Assembly: GCF_000337375.1 (NCBI RefSeq)
Contig: NZ_AOJG01000013.1
Coordinates: forward strand, 22,724-69,584
Length of the DNA: 46,861 bases
Direction: 5' to 3'
Source: Halorubrum lipolyticum DSM 21995
GTDB lineage: Archaea; Halobacteriota; Halobacteria; Halobacteriales; Haloferacaceae
Shown: positions 1-7,539 of the stretch, piece after piece
How the letters are laid out: each line of letters starts with the position of its first letter
How positions within the stretch are numbered: position 1 is the stretch's first letter
Position numbers and translations under genes: made by a program
The notes under the pieces: generated by a model
Database searches by the model: none
What the model was told of the DNA's origin: nothing
Seen by the model: the letters and a program-made list of their open reading frames with translations, nothing else

Positions 1-402
1 GCCGAGTCGATGGGCGAGCGCGCCATCATCGAGCGCGGCATGGAGACCTTAGAGGAGATCGGGAAAGGCGAGTCCACCACGTTCGTCCTCCCGCAGGAGC
101 TCACCAGCCTCGTCGGCCGCTACGGCAAGGCGCTCTCCGGCTCCGACGTGCAGGACATGGAGGGACTGGAGGGACAGGAGTTCGACGACGACACTCGGAA
201 GATGCTCGGGCTCGACGACATCGACGAGATCCTCGGTCAGATCGAGGAGTCCGCGGAGATGAACGTCGAGGAACTGGAGAAGGAGGCGGAGGCGGTCAAG
301 GCGGGCGGCGCCGGCGCGGACATCAAGTCGGCCGACGAAGTCATCCAGGAGATGGACGAGGAGGCCGTCGACGGCGACGTGGAGACCGAACGCGAGAGCT
401 GA
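1..402 (+). CDS. SPFH/band 7 (stomatin-prohibitin) family protein, C-terminal part
   Basis: Only the last 133 residues are present; the reading frame is open from base 1, so the start lies outside the window. The motif GERAIIERGMETLEEIGKGE followed by TTFVLPQELTSLVGRYGK is typical of the end of the SPFH domain in haloarchaeal stomatin-like proteins. It is followed by a long acidic helical tail rich in Glu and Asp. Family members are membrane-anchored through an N-terminal segment not seen here, form oligomeric scaffolds, and organise membrane microdomains or control membrane proteases. The next gene is in the same direction 112 bp downstream, with its own TATA-like sequence, so it is probably a separate unit. 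Identification rests on motif recognition. Confidence 0.8.
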   Translation, partial: AESMGERAIIERGMETLEEIGKGESTTFVLPQELTSLVGRYGKALSGSDVQDMEGLEGQEFDDDTRKMLGLDDIDEILGQIEESAEMNVEELEKEAEAVKAGGAGADIKSADEVIQEMDEEAVDGDVETERES

Positions 403-514
403 CCAGGCCTCGTCGACGCCGTCGGTGACGATGGCGTAATCGCCGCCGGGCGCGCGAGACCGTCCAGTACCGCCGAACGAAGTGCTTTTGTCGGGGCGAC
501 GACTAACACGCGCC

Positions 515-1132
515 GTGACAGACGGAATCGACGGACGGAAACGCGAGACGCTCCGGCGGTTCGCCGCCATCGGAGCCGCCGCGCCGTTCGTCGGGACCGC
601 GAGCGCCGAGTCCGGAGACGACGAGGCCGACGCGAACGAGACCCGCGAGGCCATCCGCGGGTACGTGCCGACGACCCCCGGCGCTCACTTCTCGAAGCTC
701 CGCGACGACCTCCGGCTCGGGACCGGCGAGGCGCAGTACCACCTCCGGAAGCTGGAGGAGGCGGGCGAGGTCGAGTCGGCGAAGGACGCCGACTACCGCC
801 GCTACTTCCCCGCCGGCAGGTTCGACGACCTTGACAAGCGCGCGCTCGGGTACCTCCGGCGCGACACGCCCCGCGGGATGATCCTCGCGCTGTTGCGCGA
901 CCCGACGGCGACCGGGGCGGAGCTGGCCGCGGAGCTCGGCGTCTCTCGACCGACGGTAAGCACCGCCGCGGCCGACCTCGAAGCGGCGGGGCTCCTCGAC
1001 CGGACCGACGGCTACGCGCTGACCGAGCCCGAGCGGCTGCTCACGCTCGCCGTCCGATACGCCGACTCCTTCGACGCCGACGCCGTCGCCTTCGCGGACG
1101 ACGCGGCGTCGCTGGTCGCGTACGACCCGTGA
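515..1132 (+). CDS. Winged-helix transcriptional regulator with signal-like N-terminus
   Basis: A 205-aa protein starting at a GTG 30-odd bases after the TATA-like cttttg at 485; the longer upstream ATG at 482 would sit inside the promoter. Residues about 10-28 read KRETLRRFAAIGAAAPFVG and then TASA, which looks like a twin-Arg-type signal or a short membrane anchor. Two winged-helix units follow: one near residues 45-95 (AHFSKLRDDLRLGTGEAQYH, LRKLEEAGEV) and one near 115-165 (ATGAELAAELGVSRPTVSTA, DLEAAGLL). This layout is seen in haloarchaeal ArsR-like regulators. A DNA-binding protein should remain in the cytoplasm, so the N-terminal segment is more likely an anchor or a remnant than a cleaved export signal. 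The target is unknown. Confidence 0.75.
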   Translation: MTDGIDGRKRETLRRFAAIGAAAPFVGTASAESGDDEADANETREAIRGYVPTTPGAHFSKLRDDLRLGTGEAQYHLRKLEEAGEVESAKDADYRRYFPAGRFDDLDKRALGYLRRDTPRGMILALLRDPTATGAELAAELGVSRPTVSTAAADLEAAGLLDRTDGYALTEPERLLTLAVRYADSFDADAVAFADDAASLVAYDP

Positions 1133-1169
1133 ACGGCCCGCTCGTGTTCGGGTCGTACGCCGCGCGCCT

Positions 1170-1424
1170 TCAGGCCACGACCATCCACGTCGTCCCCGAC
1201 GAGTAGCCCCACTTTTCGACGTCGAGGTCGGCGGCCGCGTCGGCGACGGCGCCCATGTTCGCGCCGACCTCCTTCGCCGAGAGGTCGAGATCGTCGGCGA
1301 TCAGCCGCGACTTGAAGTAGGTCTGCTCGCCGGCGTTCTCGCGGAGGTACCGCAGGATGCGCGCCTGTTTCGACGAGAGGCCGGCGGACTCGACGGCGAC
1401 CGCGTCGGATTGGACCGTGCTCAT
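1170..1424 (-). CDS. Small winged-helix-like haloarchaeal protein (DUF7123-type)
   Basis: An 84-aa protein. The ATG at 1424 is preferred over an in-frame GTG at 1433 because a TATA-like ccttatggg lies about 28 bp upstream on this strand. The body SSKQARILRYLRENAG and YFKSRLIADDLDLSAKEVGA reads as a helix-turn-helix, with a C-terminal wing-like KWGYSSGTTWMVVA. I recognise it from memory as the conserved short haloarchaeal family labelled DUF7123. A DNA-binding regulatory role is inferred from the predicted fold only. It converges with the upstream regulator, leaving 37 bp between stops. Confidence 0.75.
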   Translation of the reverse strand: MSTVQSDAVAVESAGLSSKQARILRYLRENAGEQTYFKSRLIADDLDLSAKEVGANMGAVADAAADLDVEKWGYSSGTTWMVVA

Positions 1425-1578
1425 ACCCGACACAGGTCGTCTCCCCCCATAAGGCGGTTGGTAAACCGGATTAACACGTCGCAGTCATGCGATTTCTCTC
1501 GATAGAGGGACCACAGCGGGGGAACGAGCGCCGCGTTTCGGTACGATCCTCGAACGACGGAGGCGACCGCGGTTGGGG

Positions 1579-2151
1579 TCAGTACAGATCGGAGACGAAC
1601 GGACCGAACGCGCCGGCGACCGCGGTCGCGAGGGCGTCGGCGCGGTCGACGCGGCCGTTCGTGAGCGCGCCCGCGGCGCCGCCGCGTCTCGCGACCCCGT
1701 TCGTGTCGAGGACGTCGTCCATCACGGGACCGAGCTCCTCGCCGTCCTCGATCCGAGCGGCGACGGGGCCGGGGAGTTCGAGGCTCGGGCCCGCGCCGCG
1801 GCCGACCCGCGACCCGTCGGCGACGGCGGCCCACATGACGAGAAAGAGCCCGTTCGCGCCGTCGAATCCGGCGACGCCCCCTTCGATGCCGACCGCGAGG
1901 TCGCACGCGTCAGGCTCCGCGTCGAGGACGGCCGCGGCCCGGTTCTCGGCGCCCGCGATCGTCTCGGCGTGGCCGGTCGGCTGTTCGCTCACGCCGGAGG
2001 GGACGGGGACGGCCTCGACCGCGACTGCCTCCGGGCTTTCGGAGAGCCCGTCGAGGAGGCCCGGTTCGGAGTCCGACTCCCCCGCGATACCGAGCGCCCG
2101 TTCGACCGCGCGTCGCTTCACCGGGTTGCCGCTGCCGACGCCGACTCGCAT
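1579..2151 (-). CDS. Inosine/xanthosine triphosphatase (DUF84/YjjX family)
   Basis: A 190-aa protein beginning MRVGVGSGNPVKRRAVERAL, the usual N-terminal phosphate-binding start of the DUF84/YjjX NTPases. Further motifs are HAETIAGAENRA, the central DLAVGIEGGV and the late ELGPVMDDVLDT. Such enzymes hydrolyse the non-canonical nucleotides ITP and XTP to monophosphates, keeping deaminated purines out of DNA and RNA. The ATG lies 20 bp after the stop of the BtuF-like gene on the same strand, so the two are probably one transcript, though no functional link is evident. Confidence 0.85.
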   Translation of the reverse strand: MRVGVGSGNPVKRRAVERALGIAGESDSEPGLLDGLSESPEAVAVEAVPVPSGVSEQPTGHAETIAGAENRAAAVLDAEPDACDLAVGIEGGVAGFDGANGLFLVMWAAVADGSRVGRGAGPSLELPGPVAARIEDGEELGPVMDDVLDTNGVARRGGAAGALTNGRVDRADALATAVAGAFGPFVSDLY

Positions 2152-2171
2152 GGTCGTGATCGGGCGACCGC

Positions 2172-2948
2172 TTACGAATATCTCTCGATGTCGGGATGGA
2201 GCAGGCCTGCCAGCCGCTCGACGCCGTCGATCAGGGCGGGGCTCGGCTGGTTCAAGAGGGAGTCGTCGATCACGTGGACGGGCGCGTCGACGGCCCAGTC
2301 GCGTCCCTCCACGGTCGCGGGATCGATCCGGTCGCCGTGCCCGCAGACGTGGACGACGACGTGGTCGGGGTCGGCCGCCTCGACGCTCGCGAGGTCGACC
2401 TCGCGGGAGCGCTCGCCCGGGTCGACGAAGGGGTACCGACCGCCGGCGGCGCGCACGGCGTCGGGGACCCAGTTGCCGGCGGCCATCGGCGGGTCCGACC
2501 ACTCCTCGCAGTAGACGGTCGGTCGGGATCGGTCCGCGACCGCGTCGGCAACTCGGTCGAGGCGCTCTCGGGCGGCGGCGGCGAGACGCTCGCCGGCCTC
2601 GGGTCGCCCCACGTCGGCGCCGCGGGCGGCGAAGGTCGCGATCGCCTCGTCGAGGGTCGCGGGCTCGCGGTGCCGGACCGGGAGTCCGCGCGCGCGGCAG
2701 TCGTCCGCGAGGTCGCTCTGGAGCCCGTCGCTGGTGAGGACGGCGTCGGGGTCGAGGTCGGCGACGCGACCGAGGTTGGGGTTCAGCCACCCGCCGACGG
2801 GAGCGGGCGACCCCGCGTCGTGCGCGGCGCCCGCGTCCGCGGGGGGATCGCAGTGGTGCGTGACGCCGACGAGGGCCTCGGCGGCGCCGAGGGCGGCCAC
2901 GGTCGCCGTCGCGCTCGGCGCCAGCGAGACGAGGCGCTGTTCAGACAT
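2172..2948 (-). CDS. Cobalamin-binding periplasmic-type protein (BtuF-like)
   Basis: A 258-aa protein starting MSEQRLVSLAPSATATVAAL, the standard opening of BtuF/FecB-like substrate-binding folds. Other marks are VGVTHHCDPP, DLDPDAVLTSDGLQ, YCEEWSDPPMAAGNWVPD and the closing NQPSPALIDGVERLA. These match the cobalamin-binding subgroup that works with a BtuCD transporter. No signal peptide or lipobox is visible from this start. It may therefore be a cytoplasmic or unexported member of the family, or the true start may differ, since the open frame extends to 3014. No transporter genes are adjacent. A 12-bp inverted repeat overlaps the promoter and suggests specific control. Confidence 0.75.
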   Translation of the reverse strand: MSEQRLVSLAPSATATVAALGAAEALVGVTHHCDPPADAGAAHDAGSPAPVGGWLNPNLGRVADLDPDAVLTSDGLQSDLADDCRARGLPVRHREPATLDEAIATFAARGADVGRPEAGERLAAAARERLDRVADAVADRSRPTVYCEEWSDPPMAAGNWVPDAVRAAGGRYPFVDPGERSREVDLASVEAADPDHVVVHVCGHGDRIDPATVEGRDWAVDAPVHVIDDSLLNQPSPALIDGVERLAGLLHPDIERYS

Positions 2949-2949
2949 G

Positions 2950-2985
2950 CGAAACCCTTGGGAAGCGACTATGCCAAGGGTTTCG
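2950..2985. promoter_or_regulatory. Perfect inverted repeat overlapping the btuF-like promoter
   Basis: CGAAACCCTTGG at 2950-2961 and its exact reverse complement CCAAGGGTTTCG at 2974-2985 flank a 12-nt spacer. The repeat begins one base upstream of the ATG at 2948. The spacer contains the only TATA-like sequence (catagt on the minus strand), about 24 bp before the start. A dyad centred on the TATA region of a presumably leaderless gene is the expected layout of a repressor operator. The cognate regulator is not identifiable here. Confidence 0.6.
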
Positions 2986-3079
2986 ATCGGTGACACCGGC
3001 ACCCAAACAAACACGGTAATCTCCCGAGATGTGAATGATAACAGACACGAATAAGTAGATCACCGAGTAACGTGGCGAT

Positions 3080-3415
3080 ATGGCCGCCAAATCATGTGTT
3101 GTCTGCGGATCAGCTTCAACCTCTGATGGGATGCCATATCGATGCGCCTACTGTGGAGAACCGGTCTGCCCGGAGCATCGTCTCCCGGAAAATCACAGTT
3201 GTACTGGTGAACGGCTCCCCGAAGACGAGACCCCAAGGGATCGGTCCCCACAGCCGATGCACCCAGACGACGTAACGACGATGGGAACGACGCCAGACAA
3301 TATCGGCCAGTCATCACCGGATGTCGCTCTTGACGGCTCAATTGCCGGCGATCAACCGAGCGATTCGGACGAATCGACGACGAAGTCGTGGTGGCGCCGA
3401 TTGCTCCCTTGGTAG
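3080..3415 (+). CDS. AN1-type zinc finger protein
   Basis: A 111-aa protein whose first 45 residues form an AN1-like zinc finger: CVVCGS, then [20 protein letters not shown] and SC. Cys and His spacing fits two zinc sites. The rest is polar, Pro/Asp/Ser-rich and probably disordered, ending in [10 protein letters not shown], a short basic-aromatic tail that could touch membrane. The start fits a TATA-like aataagta at about 3051. The same zinc finger appears in the AN1-rhomboid protein 2.6 kb away. Function in archaea is unknown; protein-protein or ubiquitin-like-system roles are inferred only from eukaryotic relatives. Confidence 0.8.
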   Translation: MAAKSCVVCGSASTSDGMPYRCAYCGEPVCPEHRLPENHSCTGERLPEDETPRDRSPQPMHPDDVTTMGTTPDNIGQSSPDVALDGSIAGDQPSDSDESTTKSWWRRLLPW

Positions 3416-3606
3416 TTTCGTGTTGATCGCGGAGACGTAGATCTACCCACTGTGTTTCGTCGCTGCGATCCGCGAAAACACGTGATAGATCGTGTCCTTT
3501 CGTCGGGATTCCGGCGACACGTTCCGGTCGTTTTAAGTTCAGTTCCGCCGTCTATCGGGTAAGATCGCTCTCGGGCCGTGTTCAGTTACCGAGAGGGGGT
3601 TTAGCC

Positions 3607-4581
3607 ATGAGTGAACGACTACACACGCGGGGGAGTCGCTCCCGAACAGAGACCGACGAGACGGAATCGGAACAGACCGACGAGACGCTGAGCTGTCCGG
3701 AGTGCGGCGGGAACGTCATCAACGACGAGGAGCACGGCGAGAGCGTCTGCGCCGACTGCGGCCTCGTCGTGGAGGCGGACTCGGTCGACCGCGGGCCGGA
3801 GTGGCGCGCGTTCGACTCCCGCGAGAAGGACGAGAAGAGCCGCGTCGGCGCCCCGACGACGAACACGATGCACGACAAGGGGCTCTCGACGAACATCGAC
3901 TGGCGCGACAAGGACGCGTACGGGCGCTCGCTCGGCGCGCGCCAGCGCCAGAAGATGCAGCGGCTCCGCAAGTGGAACGAGCGGTTCCGCACCCGCGACT
4001 CGAAGGAGCGCAACCTGAAGCAGGCGCTCGGCGAGATCGACCGGATGGCCAGCGCGCAGGGACTCCCGGACAACGTCCGCGAGACCGCCTCCGTCATCTA
4101 CCGCCGCGCGCTCGACGAGGACCTGCTGCCCGGCCGCTCCATCGAGGGCGTCTCCACCTCCTGCGTGTACGCCGCCGCCCGAATGGCGGGCGTCCCGCGC
4201 AGCCTCGACGAGATCGCCGACGTGTCGCGCGTCGAGAAGGCCGAGATCGCGCGGACGTACCGCTACGTCGTCCGCGAGCTCAAGCTCGAAGTGAAGCCGG
4301 CCGACCCCGAGCAGTACGTCCCCCGGTTCGCCTCCGACCTCGAGCTCTCCGAGGAGTCGGAGATGCGCGCGAAGAGCCTCCTGCGCAACGCCAAGGAGAA
4401 GGGCGTCCACTCGGGCAAGTCGCCGGTCGGCCTCGCCGCGGCCGCCGTCTACGCCGCCGCCCTCCTCACGAACGAGAAGACGACGCAGGCCGCCGTCAGC
4501 GAGGTCGCCGACATCAGCGAGGTCACCATCCGGAACCGGTACCACGAGCTGTTAGAGGCCGAAGACGGTCTCGTCGCCTGA
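3607..4581 (+). CDS. tfb: Transcription initiation factor IIB (TFB)
   Basis: A 324-aa archaeal TFB. Residues about 29-52 hold the N-terminal zinc ribbon (CPECGG, CADCGLVVE), followed by the B-reader region (DRGPEWRAFDSREKDEKSRV, GAPTTN) and two cyclin-like repeats (about 120-215 and 220-315) with RSIEGVSTSCVYAAAR and KSPVGLAAAAVYAAALL. The end EVTIRNRYHELLEA contains the BRE-contacting recognition helix. It recruits RNA polymerase to TBP-bound promoters. Haloarchaea usually encode several TFBs; which paralogue this is cannot be told. The gene is monocistronic, with a TATA-like gttttaag at about 3531 and a leader of about 50 nt containing gagaggggg, a possible Shine-Dalgarno sequence. Confidence 0.96.
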   Translation: MSERLHTRGSRSRTETDETESEQTDETLSCPECGGNVINDEEHGESVCADCGLVVEADSVDRGPEWRAFDSREKDEKSRVGAPTTNTMHDKGLSTNIDWRDKDAYGRSLGARQRQKMQRLRKWNERFRTRDSKERNLKQALGEIDRMASAQGLPDNVRETASVIYRRALDEDLLPGRSIEGVSTSCVYAAARMAGVPRSLDEIADVSRVEKAEIARTYRYVVRELKLEVKPADPEQYVPRFASDLELSEESEMRAKSLLRNAKEKGVHSGKSPVGLAAAAVYAAALLTNEKTTQAAVSEVADISEVTIRNRYHELLEAEDGLVA

Positions 4582-4668
4582 GCCGACCGACGACGCTTTT
4601 CCGCACCTGTCGATCCCGTTTCGCCCCGGACGCACACACATAAGTCCCCGCCCCCGGAAGCTCCGCGC

Positions 4669-5373
4669 ATGTTCGAGGAGTTCGTCCTGACCGCGAGCAC
4701 GGCCGACCTCTCGGAGGAGCCGCGCGCCCGCGAGGACGCCGACGCCGTGGAGTTTCGGATGGATCTGGCAGACTCCCCGCTCGCCCAGCTCGACGCGTAC
4801 GACGGGGAGCTCCCGCTGCTCGTCACGAACCGAGCGTCGTGGGAGGGCGGCGAGGCCGACGACCTGGGCCGGTTCGACGCGCTCTCGACCGCGCTCGGCC
4901 ACGAGGCGGTCGCCGCCGTCGACGTCGAGCTCGCCGCCCTCCGCGGCAACGCGCCCGAGGGCGAGGAGTCGCACGCGACCGCGCTCCGCGACACGGCGCG
5001 CGAGGAGGGCGTCGCAGTCGTCGTCTCGGTCCACGACTTCGAGTCGACGCCCGAGCCCGCCGCCCTCGTCGACCTGCTCGCCGACGCCGCCGACGAGGGC
5101 GACGTGGGGAAGCTGGCGACGACCGCGACCGCCCCCGCCGACGCGCTCGCGATGATCGAGGCGACCCACGAGACGACCGCGGCGGGCCACCGCGTCGCGA
5201 CGATGTGCATGGGCGAGCCCGGTCGCCACACCCGCGCAGTTACCCCGATCTACGGCTCGAAGATCGGCTACGCGCCCGTCGATCCCGCGAACGCGACCGC
5301 GCCCGGCCAGTACCCGCTCGCGACGCTCAGGGAGCTCGTCGACGGGTTGCGGGGAGGAGGGACGAGCGAGTGA
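4669..5373 (+). CDS. aroD: 3-dehydroquinate dehydratase, type I
   Basis: A 234-aa protein, normal for archaeal type I enzymes. It converts 3-dehydroquinate to 3-dehydroshikimate in the shikimate pathway. The sheet-end Glu is in VEFRMDLAD, the catalytic His in VVVSVHDFEST, and the Schiff-base Lys in GDVGKLATTA. The C-terminal substrate loop GSKIGYAPV is also present. The ATG lies about 28 bp after a TATA-like acataagt, consistent with a leaderless message. No other shikimate gene is adjacent. Directly after its stop come two GTTTATAAAC palindromes and the structured intergenic element. Confidence 0.93.
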   Translation: MFEEFVLTASTADLSEEPRAREDADAVEFRMDLADSPLAQLDAYDGELPLLVTNRASWEGGEADDLGRFDALSTALGHEAVAAVDVELAALRGNAPEGEESHATALRDTAREEGVAVVVSVHDFESTPEPAALVDLLADAADEGDVGKLATTATAPADALAMIEATHETTAAGHRVATMCMGEPGRHTRAVTPIYGSKIGYAPVDPANATAPGQYPLATLRELVDGLRGGGTSE

Positions 5374-5375
5374 GT

Positions 5376-5419
5376 GTTTATAAACCGTCGATCTAAGCGT
5401 GGCGATTGTTTATAAACAA
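5376..5419 (+). promoter_or_regulatory. Twin palindromic TATA-like boxes after aroD
   Basis: GTTTATAAAC occurs at 5376-5385, two bases after the aroD stop. A longer perfect palindrome, TTGTTTATAAACAA, lies at 5406-5419. Both fit the haloarchaeal TATA consensus and read the same on both strands. With a usual 25-27 nt spacing, the second would start transcription near 5438, at the beginning of the structured element. No protein gene starts within reach on either strand, so a non-coding transcript is the natural inference. Confidence 0.5.
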
Positions 5420-5431
5420 ATGCGGTGCGGT

Positions 5432-5551
5432 GGTGGCGCGTGCCCGTGAGCGGCCGTCAGGCCGCGAACCGGCGCGCGAGGGAGTCGGTTGCCCGGAGCA
5501 ACGCGGAGGGCAACCGACGAGGCTGGGGAGGTGTTCACCGCTGTGACAGCG
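5432..5551 (+). ncRNA. Candidate structured RNA or 3'-end element, copy 1
   Basis: This intergenic stretch shares two blocks with another intergenic site at 36295-36401 (-). The first is GGTGGCGCGTGCC, three bases, GAGCGGCC (5432-5455). The second is GCTGGGGAGG, eight bases, GCTGTG (5522-5545). Between them lie hairpins: GCGGCC/GGCCGC (5450-5465) and an 11-bp perfect stem GTCGGTTGCCC/GGGCAACCGAC (5484-5494 with 5508-5518). A small CGCTG/CAGCG stem (5539-5551) closes it. No open frame explains it. It could be a small RNA, a processed 3'-UTR module of aroD, a terminator, or a dispersed repeat; the sequence alone does not decide. Confidence 0.55.
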
Positions 5552-5649
5552 AAGATCACTTATAAAGAATCACCGAGACCGCCAACCGTCTCCCCGTACG
5601 CCACCTAAAGAGCCAAACCGCTTTACGAACGCCCCCGTAAGTGGTCCTA

Positions 5650-6636
5650 ATGGCGACGTGCGACGTGTGTGGGGAGTACGAGAACCTCCCGTATCAGTGT
5701 AACCGGTGCGGCAGGACGTTCTGTGCCGACCACCGCCTGCCCGAGAACCACAACTGTCCGGGCCTCGCCGAGTGGGACGATCCGGGCGGCGTCTTCGACA
5801 GCGGGTTCGACGGGAGCGTCGAGGCCGGCGGGGCCGGGAGCGCGGGCGGGTCGGGCTCCGGCTCGTTCGCCGGCGTCACGGGCCGCGTCAAGCGACGGAT
5901 CGACCGGGAGACGAACACCGGCGGGCTCGTGAGCTACTTCCGCGGGAACGCGACGTACACGATCCTGTTGGCGATATGGGTCACGTTCCTCGCGCAGTTG
6001 GTCGTGTTCTGGGGCGTGAGCCCCGCGCTCCACGACCAGCTGTTCGTCCTCCGGGCGGACGCCCTCGGGAACGTCTGGACCTGGGTGACCGCCGTGCTCT
6101 CCCACTCGCCGGTCGGCCTCTACCACATCATCGGCAACAGCGTCGTCCTGTTCTTCTTCGGGCCGCTCGTCGAGCGCGCCGTGGGGTCGAAGCGCTTCAC
6201 GGCGTTCTTCTTCCTGTCGGGGATAATCGCGGGGCTCGGCCACATCCTGTTCGCGATCGGGATGGGCGCCACGTCGACCGGCGTGCTGGGCGCCAGCGGC
6301 GCCGGCTTCGCGATCCTCGGCGTCCTCACCGTCTGGCGGCCGAACATGCAGGTGCTCCTCTTCTTCGTCGTCCCGATGAAGATCAAGTACCTCACGTGGG
6401 GGATCGCGCTCGTCTCGGCGGTCCTCGTCGTCCAGAGCGTTCAGGCCGGCGGGGCCGGCAGCGCCGGCAACATCGCGCACCTCGCGCACCTGATCGGCTT
6501 CGCCATCGGGCTCGCGTTCGGTAAGCGCAACGAGGGGCTCGCGCGCTCTGCGGGCGGCATGGGCGGCATCTCGATGGGCGGCGCGCGCGGTCCCCGTGGA
6601 CCGGGCGGGCCAGGCGGCCCGGGCGGACGCTTTTAA
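5650..6636 (+). CDS. Rhomboid intramembrane serine protease with N-terminal AN1 zinc finger
   Basis: A 328-aa membrane protein. Residues 1-40 are an AN1 zinc finger (CDVCGEYE, YQCNRCGRTFCADHRLPENH, NC). A Gly/Ser linker follows, then six or so membrane helices from about residue 95. The rhomboid signature is complete: HIIGNSVVLFFFGPLVE, catalytic Ser216 in LGASGAG, and catalytic His280 in AHLIGFAIG. The tail is Gly/Arg/Pro-rich. Such proteases cut substrates within the membrane; the zinc finger on the cytoplasmic side may choose substrates or partners. The ATG at 5650 is chosen over a GTG at 5641 by the finger boundary. Its stop abuts the start of endonuclease V, so the two are co-transcribed. 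Confidence 0.92.
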   Translation: MATCDVCGEYENLPYQCNRCGRTFCADHRLPENHNCPGLAEWDDPGGVFDSGFDGSVEAGGAGSAGGSGSGSFAGVTGRVKRRIDRETNTGGLVSYFRGNATYTILLAIWVTFLAQLVVFWGVSPALHDQLFVLRADALGNVWTWVTAVLSHSPVGLYHIIGNSVVLFFFGPLVERAVGSKRFTAFFFLSGIIAGLGHILFAIGMGATSTGVLGASGAGFAILGVLTVWRPNMQVLLFFVVPMKIKYLTWGIALVSAVLVVQSVQAGGAGSAGNIAHLAHLIGFAIGLAFGKRNEGLARSAGGMGGISMGGARGPRGPGGPGGPGGRF

Positions 6637-7482
6637 ATGGCGCCATCGATCGATCCGGCCGGCGTCGCCCGTTCGGAGTTCCTCCCCGACCCCGCGCTCT
6701 CCCGGACCGAGATGGAGTCGCTCCAGCGCGAGTTGGCCGCGGCGGCGACGTTCGCGGACGACCACGGGATCGACCCGGCCGCGGTGGCGATCGGCGAGCC
6801 GGCGGACCTGACCGACGGGCTGCCGGACGCGCGATCCGAGGCAGGGAACTCGGCGTCCCCGGTCGTTGTGGGAGTCGATCAGGCGTTCCTGACGCCCGAC
6901 GACGGCGAGGACCGGGCCGTCTCCGCCGCGGTCGCGATCCGCGACGGCGCCGTGATCGAGTACGCGAGCGCGACCACGCCGCTCTCGATCCCCTACGTCC
7001 CGGGGCTGCTCGCGTTCCGGGAGGGAGAGCCGATGCTGGCGGCGCTCGATGGCCTCGAAACCGAGCCCGACCTGTTGGTGTGTGACGGCTCCGGCCGGAT
7101 CCACTTCCGGGAGGCCGGCGTCGCGACTCACGTCGGCGTGCTACTGGACGTGCCGAGCGTCGGCGTCGCGAAGAGCCTGCTGTGCGGCGCGCCCGACGAG
7201 TCCACCGACGAGCGGCCGGTCGGGTGGCGAACGCCGGTCCGCGCGGACGACTCGGTGGAGACGGCCGATCCGGATACGGCGAGTACGATCGGCCACGCCT
7301 ACCAGTCGCGACAGTACCCGAACAGCCGGCGCGTGAACCCCCTGTACGTGAGCCCCGGTCACCGCGTGTCGCCCGCGACGACCGTCGAACTCGTCGAGGC
7401 GCTGTGCGCGGGCTACAAGCTCCCGGAGCCGACCCGGATCGCCGACGCGTACGCGGACGCCGCGAAGCGAGACGCCGCGTGA
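6637..7482 (+). CDS. nfi: Endonuclease V (deoxyinosine 3'-endonuclease)
   Basis: A 281-aa protein with all family landmarks: GVDQAF (first Asp), the wedge motif SIPYVPGLLAFRE (Tyr and Glu), VCDGSGRIHFREAGVATHVG (second Asp), the Lys in SVGVAKSLLCG and a late His in PGHRVSP. It cleaves the second phosphodiester bond 3' to deoxyinosine and related lesions. It is longer than bacterial Nfi (about 225 aa), with an N-terminal extension and an acidic loop near residues 190-205. The start codon directly follows the rhomboid stop, indicating one operon. The neighbouring NTPase at 1579-2151 would remove the precursor dITP, but they are separate units. Confidence 0.92.
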   Translation: MAPSIDPAGVARSEFLPDPALSRTEMESLQRELAAAATFADDHGIDPAAVAIGEPADLTDGLPDARSEAGNSASPVVVGVDQAFLTPDDGEDRAVSAAVAIRDGAVIEYASATTPLSIPYVPGLLAFREGEPMLAALDGLETEPDLLVCDGSGRIHFREAGVATHVGVLLDVPSVGVAKSLLCGAPDESTDERPVGWRTPVRADDSVETADPDTASTIGHAYQSRQYPNSRRVNPLYVSPGHRVSPATTVELVEALCAGYKLPEPTRIADAYADAAKRDAA

Positions 7483-7539
7483 GCGAGAGGCGCGGATCGG
7501 ACGCCGGTCTGCGTGTTACCTGTTGCCACAGACAGGCGA

